NCBI RefSeq assembly: GCF_000964005.1
Contig: NZ_JXYP01000014.1
Coordinates: 248,001 to 312,000, forward strand
Direction of reading: 5' to 3'
DNA: 64,000 nucleotides
From: Williamsia herbipolensis
Lineage (GTDB): Bacteria > Actinomycetota > Actinomycetes > Mycobacteriales > Mycobacteriaceae
Below the pieces are notes generated by a model. It saw nothing but the letters and a program-made list of their open reading frames with translations. It had not been told where the DNA came from and ran no database searches. This document shows positions 46,700-54,414 of this stretch, piece after piece. The translations under genes were made by a program, and so were the position numbers. The first letter of the stretch is position 1. Each line of letters begins with the position of its first letter.

Positions 46700-48204
46700 G
46701 ACGTGCTGCCTCGTGACTGCACGTCGACCGACGACAGGGAGGGAGTGTCGTAGGTGGTGTCGGAGTTCTCGACGACCTCGAGCAGCACGTCGGTGAAGGT
46801 CCGCAGGAAACGGTGCACGTCGTTCGCGCCGGGGTGGCCGCTCGGGAAACGAGTCGAGAGGTTGGTGCCGGTCGCGAACCGGTTGATCCAGAAGTAGACC
46901 TCGTCGGACTGCGCGCACGCGCTGCGCAGGACACGCGCGTCGATGGCCTCCCACTGATCGGCGCCCTCGGCCGCGCGCAGGTCGATGTAGGACACGACCA
47001 GTTGCGGCGGGGTCTGATGGCCGACGAGATCGGCGATCGGGTGGAACGGCACGGTGCCGAGGTCCTTGTACTCGCGGGCGCACTCGGCGACCGGACCGAT
47101 CGCCTCGGAGAAGGTGTTCGCCGCACCGGGCTTGAGGTGGACCGGGATGAGGCCGACGAACCATCCCGCCGCCTCGCCCCACTGGAGCTCGGTGCGGGTG
47201 TGCACGGGGCTGATGAAACGCAGTTCACCCGAACCCGACAAGCGATGGGTGGTGATCGACAGGGCGGTGTAGATGCCGGCCTGCATGTTGGCGCCCAGCG
47301 CCTTGCAGGTGGCGTGGAAACGCTGGGTCTGTTCGGCGTCGAGCAGCCATGTCGACAGGCTGCCCTGGAAGGTCGAGGGGACGCTGCCGACATGGGGGAT
47401 GGGGTCGGCGTGTCCGGTCTCCGGCTCCGGCTCCGGCAGAGGGCGGGGGAAGGCCGGCATCGGGTCGGGCTGCGACGGTGTGTGCGACCGCAGGAAGTCG
47501 GCCCACCGGGTGACCTCGACGGTCTCGGCGTCGAGGCGCGCGCCGCTGGCGCGTTCGGCGTGGCTGAAGTCGAGGTAGCTGCCGAACGTCGCCAATGCGT
47601 CGTCGTGACCCAGCAGAGCGGACTCGTAGAGCTTGGTGAGCTCCTTGATCGCGAACACCTGGGTGTAGGCGTCCATCACGGTGTGATCGGCGCCGAAGAT
47701 GACGAGGAACGAGTCGGAGGTGTCGTCGGGCTCGACGGTGAGCACCCGGCAGTGCGGCCACTGCAGCGGGGTGATCGTGGTGTTGAACAGCTCGTTGATC
47801 CGCTCGTAGACCGCGCTGCTGCTCGAGCTGTGGTCGTCGCGGGCGACGGCGATCGACACCGACTCGGCGGCGATGATCCGTCGTCCGAACTCGTCCTCGA
47901 CGCCGGTCTCGGCGGAGACGGGCTGCGGCACGACGGTCGAACGGAACGCCTCGTGGCGCGCGAACCAGCGGATGAGGGTGGTGTGCAGGGCGTCGGCGTC
48001 GAGACGGTGGGCGATGCGGAAGGCGGTGCCGATCCACTGGCTGTACCAGTCGTCACCCACCTCGAGCGCCCGACGGGCGTGCTCGAGATGTGCATACGAG
48101 AGGCGTCGCTCGTCGTCGGCCCAGTCACTGTCGACCGCCGAGGGGGTCCACTCGGTCACGGTCCCCGCGGGGAGCGGGTAATCGGCGAGTTCGGTGTATT
48201 CCAT
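46696..48204 (-). CDS. PapA-like condensation-fold acyltransferase, type alpha (alpha3)
   Basis: A 502-residue HxxxD acyltransferase with His174-TVM-Asp178 in FGADHTVMDAYT, AGWFVGLIP and VSYIDLR. A Pro/Glu-rich insertion (PRPLPEPEPETGHADP) lies near residues 240-260. ATG 48204, preceded by GAGGAG at good spacing, gives MEYTELADYPLPAG, collinear with alpha2. It opens the alpha3-beta2-gamma2 operon. A 260-nt gap separates it from the Ag85-like gene upstream. Confidence 0.87.
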   Translation of the reverse strand: MEYTELADYPLPAGTVTEWTPSAVDSDWADDERRLSYAHLEHARRALEVGDDWYSQWIGTAFRIAHRLDADALHTTLIRWFARHEAFRSTVVPQPVSAETGVEDEFGRRIIAAESVSIAVARDDHSSSSSAVYERINELFNTTITPLQWPHCRVLTVEPDDTSDSFLVIFGADHTVMDAYTQVFAIKELTKLYESALLGHDDALATFGSYLDFSHAERASGARLDAETVEVTRWADFLRSHTPSQPDPMPAFPRPLPEPEPETGHADPIPHVGSVPSTFQGSLSTWLLDAEQTQRFHATCKALGANMQAGIYTALSITTHRLSGSGELRFISPVHTRTELQWGEAAGWFVGLIPVHLKPGAANTFSEAIGPVAECAREYKDLGTVPFHPIADLVGHQTPPQLVVSYIDLRAAEGADQWEAIDARVLRSACAQSDEVYFWINRFATGTNLSTRFPSGHPGANDVHRFLRTFTDVLLEVVENSDTTYDTPSLSSVDVQSRGSTS

Positions 48205-48357
48205 CGGAGATCTCCTCACTGTCGATGCTCGTGTCGATCTGGGCACATCGTCGATCTCGAACACGAAACGGTCGTGTCGACACGCTTCGCCCGGCGGTCG
48301 GACCCCCGGCACACTACCGAGAGACTAACGCGAACATCGTCGATATTTAATGCTCGG

Positions 48358-48377
48358 ATCCCACGCCGTCGTGGGAT
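48358..48377 (-). terminator. Hairpin in the Ag85-like/alpha3 gap
   Basis: An 8-bp stem ATCCCACG / CGTGGGAT with a 4-nt loop, downstream of the larger hairpin at 48390-48429 on the minus strand. Together they form a double hairpin between the Ag85-like gene and alpha3; an AT-rich stretch follows it on the alpha3 side (TTAAATATCG on the minus strand). Confidence 0.5.
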
Positions 48378-48389
48378 TCACAGACGCTT

Positions 48390-48429
48390 CCGGACATATC
48401 CCCCGCTCCGATGCGGGGAATATGTCCGG
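48390..48429 (-). terminator. Large near-perfect hairpin after the Ag85-like gene
   Basis: Stem of 10 bp (CCGGACATAT / ATATGTCCGG), one mismatch, then 6 bp, around a 6-nt loop. It lies 36 nt after the Ag85-like stop, so termination there is likely. It also contains the ATATGTCCGG core seen upstream of drrA1, so the arms could double as a palindromic protein-binding site for alpha3 control. Confidence 0.7.
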
Positions 48430-48464
48430 CGTGCGACAGGACGTAACAGGAAAGTCGCCTTCCG

Positions 48465-49520
48465 TTATCCCGTAACGCCCAAGCCGCGCGAAAGAATGGG
48501 CCAACTGCGCTTCATCTGCACCTGCCAATACGGCCAGGAATGCGTGCCGTGGGCCTCGAAATCGAACGTCGCCGGGATGCGCCGTGCGGCGAGGGTGTCG
48601 GCGAGCCGGTGGGTGCAGAAGTTGGCTCCGGCCTCGATGCCGCCGCCGATGATGTAGCGATCGGTCGGGTTGTCGTTGCCGGGGTACTTCGGGTCGTCGA
48701 ACGGGCCGGGGAGTCCGCTGCCCGACGACACGTAGACGGTGCTGCCACGCAGGCCCTCGGCCCGCAACAGGACGTCGTGGGCGGCCCATGCCGGGTTGTT
48801 CGGCGGGCCCCACATGTTGTTCGCATCGCCGCCGAAGGCCGCGACGACACCGCGCGGGATGCCCTGTGAGAGAAGGTCGGCGGTGGAGTAGCAGCCGCTG
48901 TAGGAGCCGACGGAACGGAAGAACCCGGGATTACGGGCGGCGAGCATCAGTGCCGAGCCCGCACCCATCGACAGGCCCGCGATCCCGCGAATCCCGTTGC
49001 CGTTGAAGCGCGCATCGATCAGCGGGGGCATCTCCTTGGTGAGGAATGTCTCCCACCGGTACCGCCCGAGCTTGGGATCGTCACGCTGCCAGTCGGTGTA
49101 GAAGCTCCCGTTGCCGGCGAGGGGGAAGGCCACGGTGACGTTCTTGTCCCGGAAGAAGTCCTTCGCGTCGGTCTTGCGGAACCACATGCTGTTGTTCGGG
49201 TCCTCTTCGCCGAGGCCGCTCAGCATCGTGAGCACCGGGCGCGGTCCGCGTTCGACGGCGGGCACCAGCACCTGCACCTTGATCGTCTTGGCCATCGACG
49301 CCGAATAGATGTATGCGGCGAACTGATTGGGTCCCTCCGATTCCACCTTCTCGAGAGAGGAGACACCGGGGGCTGCCGACGCGACTGCACTCAATGATGT
49401 ACCGAAGAACAACGAGACGAGTGCGACGCTGAGAAATGTCACAAACCTTCGCGAACGACGCGGCAAGCCGGTGTCCGTAGACGAAGATGTGCGCGCCGCG
49501 CGAGAGCTTTCAGAAGGCAT
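48465..49520 (-). CDS. Secreted Ag85-like acyltransferase/esterase within the cluster
   Basis: A 351-residue alpha/beta-hydrolase with a signal peptide: basic RRSRRF, hydrophobic TFLSVALVSLFFGTSL, and an ASA-AP cleavage region near residue 50. The nucleophile is probably Ser184 in AGLSMGAGSA, the classical antigen 85 GLSM motif, with His in HGTHSWPYW near the C-terminus. Ag85 enzymes shuffle acyl chains between trehalose glycolipids outside the membrane. A similar extracellular transacylation of this cluster's product is a reasonable inference (compare Chp1/Chp2 in sulfolipid and PAT synthesis). AAGGAAA precedes the ATG. Confidence 0.87.
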   Translation of the reverse strand: MPSESSRAARTSSSTDTGLPRRSRRFVTFLSVALVSLFFGTSLSAVASAAPGVSSLEKVESEGPNQFAAYIYSASMAKTIKVQVLVPAVERGPRPVLTMLSGLGEEDPNNSMWFRKTDAKDFFRDKNVTVAFPLAGNGSFYTDWQRDDPKLGRYRWETFLTKEMPPLIDARFNGNGIRGIAGLSMGAGSALMLAARNPGFFRSVGSYSGCYSTADLLSQGIPRGVVAAFGGDANNMWGPPNNPAWAAHDVLLRAEGLRGSTVYVSSGSGLPGPFDDPKYPGNDNPTDRYIIGGGIEAGANFCTHRLADTLAARRIPATFDFEAHGTHSWPYWQVQMKRSWPILSRGLGVTG

Positions 49521-49603
49521 GGATTTCCTTTACGTGAGTCAGGCCACAGTGTCTCATAGGCGAGCGAAACGATCGACACGAGTACGGAATTCGCCGACAG
49601 ACG

Positions 49604-50899
49604 TCACAGTGCGGACTCCATCGTCTCGACTGCGGCATTCGCTGCCGTATCGGGGTCGATCATCGCACCGGCGAACACCGCGCACCTATTCGCGACATCA
49701 TCGTCGAGAATTGCCGACAGCGCCGACGCCAGAACGGCCGGATCGGTCAGTCGCCCGACCGGGCAGGTCGCGCCGAGTCCGGAATCAACGATCGCTCGAC
49801 CCCACATCGGCTGATCCGCACTGAAGGCCGCGACCAGGGTCGGCAGTCCCGCGCGCAGGCTCGCACCGGTCGTGCCCGCGCCGCCGTGGTGGATCGCGGC
49901 CGCGCACCGGGGGAGGACGGAGGCGTGATCAGCCGAACCGACCACCCGCACGTCCGGGCTCGCATCGATCGATCCCGGCTCGGTCGACCCGGGTTCGGTC
50001 AAGGCAGCCAGGTTCGGTCCTGCGCCGACGAGGACCCGCCTCCCGCGGTCTCGCAACGCCTCGACGACGGCGCCGACGGTCGCCGCGGCGTCGGTCAGCG
50101 GCATGCTGCCGAACCCGACGTAGACCGGCGCCGGGCCGGCATCGATCCAGGCCGACGTGGCGGCGTCGTTCGCACCGGTGTCCGCACTGTCGGGTGCCGT
50201 GGTGAGGAACCCCGTCATCGGACGGTGCGCACCCCACTCGTCGGCCAGCCGGGGGAACAGTCCCGGTTCATAGGCCTGGATCTCCGGGGTCTCGGCGTCG
50301 GCGAGACGATCGGCGAGCGGACCGCTCGCCGGCGCCATCCCGAGGCGTTTCCGGAGCGCGGCGTCGGAACTATTCGCCGACAGGTGCCAGTAGGCCAGTT
50401 CGACACCGCGCCACACCGCCACGCTCAGACGGGGGACGGCGGCGAGGTGGGCGAGTGGCCCCAACGGCACCGGCACGCTGCGACTCGGACGGATGGGGCA
50501 GTAATGCAGGGGGACATACCGTGCCCCGCGGTACTCGGCGATGGTCGCCGCGCGCTCCTGACCCATCAACCCGGTCACCACCAGGTCGGCGCCGTCACTG
50601 ATCTCCAGGAAGCGCTCGTCCATGGCGGTCGCGCCGAACCCGGTCACCTCCCGCAGCGCGCGCGAGCGGGTACGCGGATTGCGCGACTTCAGGTCGCGTT
50701 GCACCAGCGGCGAGGCCAGGAGGTCCGCGGTGTCGGGGGCGAACACGGTGGCGTCGACCCCGTGCTCGCCTGCGAAGTCCAGCAGGTTCTCCGGTACGCC
50801 GACGGCGACGTCGTGGCCGCGTTCGGTCAGGGCCTTCGCCACGGCCAGGCCCGGCTGCACGTCACCGCGACTCCCGTTGAGCGCGAACGCCACCCGCAT
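49604..50899 (-). CDS. GT1 (UGT-like) glycosyltransferase, set 2
   Basis: A GT-B-fold enzyme of 431 residues, MRVAFALNGSRGDVQPGLAV at the N-terminus and HHGGAGTTGASLRAGLP with ADQPMWGRAI at the donor site. Paralogous along its length to the GT1 at 39658-40962. It belongs with glycopeptidolipid-type transferases acting on lipid or peptidolipid acceptors. The start lies 5 nt after the delta3 stop, so the two are coupled. Long upstream frame extension rejected because it is antiparallel-coding and lacks the GT1 N-terminus. Confidence 0.92.
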   Translation of the reverse strand: MRVAFALNGSRGDVQPGLAVAKALTERGHDVAVGVPENLLDFAGEHGVDATVFAPDTADLLASPLVQRDLKSRNPRTRSRALREVTGFGATAMDERFLEISDGADLVVTGLMGQERAATIAEYRGARYVPLHYCPIRPSRSVPVPLGPLAHLAAVPRLSVAVWRGVELAYWHLSANSSDAALRKRLGMAPASGPLADRLADAETPEIQAYEPGLFPRLADEWGAHRPMTGFLTTAPDSADTGANDAATSAWIDAGPAPVYVGFGSMPLTDAAATVGAVVEALRDRGRRVLVGAGPNLAALTEPGSTEPGSIDASPDVRVVGSADHASVLPRCAAAIHHGGAGTTGASLRAGLPTLVAAFSADQPMWGRAIVDSGLGATCPVGRLTDPAVLASALSAILDDDVANRCAVFAGAMIDPDTAANAAVETMESAL

Positions 50900-50904
50900 C
50901 GGGC

Positions 50905-52257
50905 TCACCAGTCCTCGGGCTCGAGTGACCAGCGCGCGAACTCGGCGTGCACGATGTCGGGGAGGGTGGAGCGGCCGAGGCCGTCGGGATCGAGACCGAT
51001 GACCGAGAGGGTGGTGATCCCGCAGGCCTCGTTGGTCCACGCGGCCAGCCCGCCGCGCAGCGACCGCAACTTCTCGGCGGTCACGGCCTGGGTCGTGGAG
51101 CGGGTGACGACGCCGTTGGCGCGGTCGGGGTCGCCGAGGCCGGCGAACTGGCCGTCGAGGGTCCCGAGGTTCGAGGCCAGCGCCAACGGGGTCGTCGCCC
51201 CACCGCTCAGTGCCGCGACGGTGCGGTCGGAGAGAGCCTGCATCGCGGGTTGGAGGCGGACGAAGGTGCTCGGTCGGCCGGTGCCCACCGCGTAGACCTC
51301 CTTGGCCAGGGTTCGGATGACCCCGAGGTCCTTCTCCAGCGCTGCCGATGCCGGGATGTCGAGGGACAGCCCGGTCGTGGCGTTCGCGCGGTCGTCGTCG
51401 GGGGTGCGCAGCGACATCGGGATGGAGATCCGGACCGTGTCGTCGGCCCCCACCCGGCCACTGGCCACGATGATGCCGAGCACGATGGCGACGAACAGGG
51501 CGTTGCTGGAGCCGCCGGCGTCGGCGGCCACGGCGCGCCAGGCCTCCGTCGGGACGCTCGTGATGCACAGCGGGGCCAGCGCACCGTCGTTCTCCGCGGC
51601 GGTGGGATCGACATCGACGGTCCGGCTCGTCTTCGCGGTGACGGCCGCCGGGGTCGCGGTCTCATCCGGGTCGCGACGGACGCGGCGGGTCACGAGGTCG
51701 GTGGCCAGCGCCGCGAGGTTGGTGGTGATGGCGGCGGCCTGGCCGGTCGCGTCGCGGGCCTGCTCGAACACCGACGGCGAGCGCGCGTCGAAGCGGCCGG
51801 CGTCGTCGCCGCTCAACGCATCGAGGATCGCGCGCACGATCAGTGCGCCGTCCCCGGCGGCGTGCGCGACGCACAGGGTGACGATCGCGCCGCCCTGCTC
51901 CAGGGGCGCGGATCGGAGCTCCCACACCGGGCCCTCGGTCAGGTCGAACCGGGTCGACGCCGCGGCGTCGATCCACGCGGTGACACCGCCCTCGGGCACC
52001 GGGGTGTCGTCGACGACCCGGCCGCCCGATCGCGTGGGTTCGGCGACCCAGTGGTCGCGGACCAACGGCAACGAGCTGCGGCGGAGCAGACGTCCGATGC
52101 GACCGACGGCGAGGCGTCGCGCGAGCAGGTCGAGTTCGGCGTCCGACGGCAGGGAGTGCAGTCGCCACACGGCCTGGTTGACCACGGGCACCCCGAGGGC
52201 GCGATCCATGCGGATGAACAGGTCGTCGTCGACGGTCGTGCGCAACACCGAGGGCAT
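50905..52257 (-). CDS. WS/DGAT-like condensation-fold acyltransferase, type delta (delta3)
   Basis: A 450-residue HxxxD enzyme with His132-AAG-Asp136 in VAHAAGDGA, plus ISIPMSLRTPDDDRANATTG and LASNLGTLDG, which resemble WS/DGAT motifs. I chose ATG 52257 (MPSVLRTTVDDD) because it places the motif in register with delta1 and delta2 (residues 129-133) and follows AGAGAGG. ATG 52296 is the alternative. Directly upstream of the set-2 GT1, it suggests paired acylation and glycosylation of one intermediate. Confidence 0.83.
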   Translation of the reverse strand: MPSVLRTTVDDDLFIRMDRALGVPVVNQAVWRLHSLPSDAELDLLARRLAVGRIGRLLRRSSLPLVRDHWVAEPTRSGGRVVDDTPVPEGGVTAWIDAAASTRFDLTEGPVWELRSAPLEQGGAIVTLCVAHAAGDGALIVRAILDALSGDDAGRFDARSPSVFEQARDATGQAAAITTNLAALATDLVTRRVRRDPDETATPAAVTAKTSRTVDVDPTAAENDGALAPLCITSVPTEAWRAVAADAGGSSNALFVAIVLGIIVASGRVGADDTVRISIPMSLRTPDDDRANATTGLSLDIPASAALEKDLGVIRTLAKEVYAVGTGRPSTFVRLQPAMQALSDRTVAALSGGATTPLALASNLGTLDGQFAGLGDPDRANGVVTRSTTQAVTAEKLRSLRGGLAAWTNEACGITTLSVIGLDPDGLGRSTLPDIVHAEFARWSLEPEDW

Positions 52258-52332
52258 CGTGGCGTCCACCTCTCTCACGGCTGGGACGTCTGCCATCCCG
52301 TGGGACGGACGAGACGAGTGGGAGCCTAGCGA

Positions 52333-53184
52333 TCAGAGCTTGCGCAGATAAATCCGGACGGTCAACGGCGCGAGAACCGCGATGAGCACGAGCGATCCGA
52401 TCACCGAATACGCGAGGTGGGAGTCGACCCGACCCTCGCCCGCCAGCAGGCGCACAGCCGACACCAGCTGCGACACCGGGTTGAGGTCGGCGATGGTGCG
52501 CATCCAGGCCGGCATGGTCTGTGTCGGCACGAACGCGTTGGACATGAAGCCCAGGACGGTGAGGATCAGCGCCGAGAAACTCTGCACCGCCGAGATCTTC
52601 GACAGCATCACGCCCATGAGGGCGAACACCCAACTCAGCGCGAACGCGGAGAACACGACCAGCAGGACCGACGCCACCACGCCGGGGATGCTGCCCGGGC
52701 GGTACCCCATGGCCAGGCCCACGCCGATTGTGATGAACCCGGCGATGAGGTAGCGCAGCAGCGCGGCCACCAGCAGACCCGACAGGGGTGCCAGGCGCGA
52801 GATGGGCAGCGACACGAACCTGTCCATCAGGCCCTTGTCCATGTCCTGTCGCAACTGGATCCCGACGACGACGGTGGAGCTCACGGCCACGTTGACCAGC
52901 ACCCCCGGCACCAGCAGCGGGAGGTAGGACGCGACGCTGCCGGCGACGACGCCGCCGAAGATCGTCCCGAGCAGCACCGTGAGGATGACCGGGACGACGA
53001 TGACGTCGACGAGCAGCTGCGGGGAGTGCTTGAACTTCAGCAGGCCGCGTCGTGCCAGCGTGAGGGTGTCGAGGACGGCCTTGCCGAACCCGACCCGTTC
53101 GGTGACCGTCGCCATCGGGATGGTCGTGAAGCGGTTCTCCAGGTCGTCGACGGCGTCGAGGCGACCGAATGCGTCGGTGGTCAT
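52333..53184 (-). CDS. DrrB-type ABC exporter permease (set 2)
   Basis: ABC-2 type permease of 283 residues with six hydrophobic helices and the cytoplasmic QDMDKGLMDRFVSLPISR loop. The helices include VVPVILTVLLGTIFGG, LVPGVLVNVAV, LRYLIAGFITIGVG, LLVVFSAFALSWVFALMG and LVLIAVLAPLTV. About 24 extra N-terminal residues precede the conserved start relative to the set-1 permease. Coupled to its ATPase by ATGA. Probably exports a product related to that of set 1. Confidence 0.92.
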   Translation of the reverse strand: MTTDAFGRLDAVDDLENRFTTIPMATVTERVGFGKAVLDTLTLARRGLLKFKHSPQLLVDVIVVPVILTVLLGTIFGGVVAGSVASYLPLLVPGVLVNVAVSSTVVVGIQLRQDMDKGLMDRFVSLPISRLAPLSGLLVAALLRYLIAGFITIGVGLAMGYRPGSIPGVVASVLLVVFSAFALSWVFALMGVMLSKISAVQSFSALILTVLGFMSNAFVPTQTMPAWMRTIADLNPVSQLVSAVRLLAGEGRVDSHLAYSVIGSLVLIAVLAPLTVRIYLRKL

Positions 53185-54302
53185 GTGGGCCGCCGTTCCT
53201 CGGTGAGGGCCAGGAACACGTCGTCGAGCGACGGCGCGTGCACCCCGAACTCGTCGACGCTGATGCGGCGGTCGGACAACGCGGCGATCACCTGGGCCGC
53301 GCGGGCCGAATCGGGCACCGGGACGGTGAGTTCGCCGGTACGACGGTCGATGTCGACGGGGTGGCCGAGAAGACCCTCGATGGTGGTCGCGGCGGTCGAG
53401 CCGTGCCCGGGGTCGGAGAGCCGGACCGAGAGGGTGAAGGTGCCGACCTGCTTCTTGAGCGTCTCCGGGGTACCGCGCCCCACCACCCGGCCGTGGTCGA
53501 TCACGACGAGCTGGTCGGCGAGGGCATCGGCCTCGTCGAGGTACTGCGTGGTCAACACCACCGTGGTGCCCGCCGCGACGACGTCACGCACGATCTCCCA
53601 CAGCTGTGTGCGCGTGCGCGGGTCGAGACCGGTGGTCGGTTCGTCGAGGAACAGCAGGGCGGGCCGGCGGATCATGCTGGCGGCCAGATCGAGTCGCCGG
53701 CGCATACCGCCGGAGAACTGTGCGATGGGGCGCTTCGCGGAATCGGTGAGCCCGAACTGCTCGACCAACTCCGCCGCGCGGCGACGCGCCTGCGACCCGC
53801 GCAGGCCGACCAGGCGACCGTAGATGTCGAGGTTCTCCAGCGCGGTGAGGTCGTTGTCGACCGAGGCGTACTGCCCGGTGAGCGAGATGACCGACCGCAC
53901 GGCCGTCGAGTCGGACACCACATCGCGTCCCAGCACGCTGATGTGACCGGCGTCGGGACGCAGCAGCGTCGCCATCATCCGCACGATCGTCGTCTTACCC
54001 GCCCCGTTGGGGCCGAGCAGTCCACACACCGTTCCGGCGGGGACCGAGAAGTCGACCTCGTCGACGACGCGGCGGCCACCGAACACCTTGGTCAGTCCGA
54101 CGACATCGACGGCCGGGGGACCGTTGGTGGCGGCATCGGAGCTCGGAAGATGGACCGGATCCCGCAGCGGCGGGCGGACATACGAGGCCTCGACACGAGT
54201 CGGGTCGGGCTCGGGGTCGCGGCGTGCGTGGCGTCCCACGCGCACAGTGGTCCCCGGCGGGCTCTCCCCGTCCGTCCACGGTGACCCGTGTGGAATCGAC
54301 AT
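53181..54302 (-). CDS. DrrA-type ABC exporter ATP-binding protein (set 2)
   Basis: A 373-residue ATPase with GPNGAGKTT, FSGGMRRRLDLAAS and LLFLDEPTTGLDPR motifs and the DrrA C-terminal extension. About 65 residues precede the ATPase core, a Pro/Arg/Ser-rich stretch absent from the set-1 protein. A good GGGGAGGT ribosome-binding site supports the ATG at 54302. First gene of drrA2-drrB2, probably continuing into delta3 and GT1-2 (75-nt and 5-nt gaps). Confidence 0.9.
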   Translation of the reverse strand: MSIPHGSPWTDGESPPGTTVRVGRHARRDPEPDPTRVEASYVRPPLRDPVHLPSSDAATNGPPAVDVVGLTKVFGGRRVVDEVDFSVPAGTVCGLLGPNGAGKTTIVRMMATLLRPDAGHISVLGRDVVSDSTAVRSVISLTGQYASVDNDLTALENLDIYGRLVGLRGSQARRRAAELVEQFGLTDSAKRPIAQFSGGMRRRLDLAASMIRRPALLFLDEPTTGLDPRTRTQLWEIVRDVVAAGTTVVLTTQYLDEADALADQLVVIDHGRVVGRGTPETLKKQVGTFTLSVRLSDPGHGSTAATTIEGLLGHPVDIDRRTGELTVPVPDSARAAQVIAALSDRRISVDEFGVHAPSLDDVFLALTEERRPT

Positions 54303-54414
54303 GGTGCAGACCTCCCCCGACGTCGTCCCCATGACGTCATCGCCCGTCAGGGTACTGGGAGGCCGCCCGACCGACGCGGTGGAGCGGTCCGGAACTCGGC
54401 GATCGTGACCGGTG

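Noticed and set aside
29056-52257. NRPS condensation domains as part of a peptide synthetase
   Set aside because: All ten proteins are single-domain and no adenylation, thiolation or thioesterase domain exists in the window; PapA or WS/DGAT-like acyltransferases fit better.
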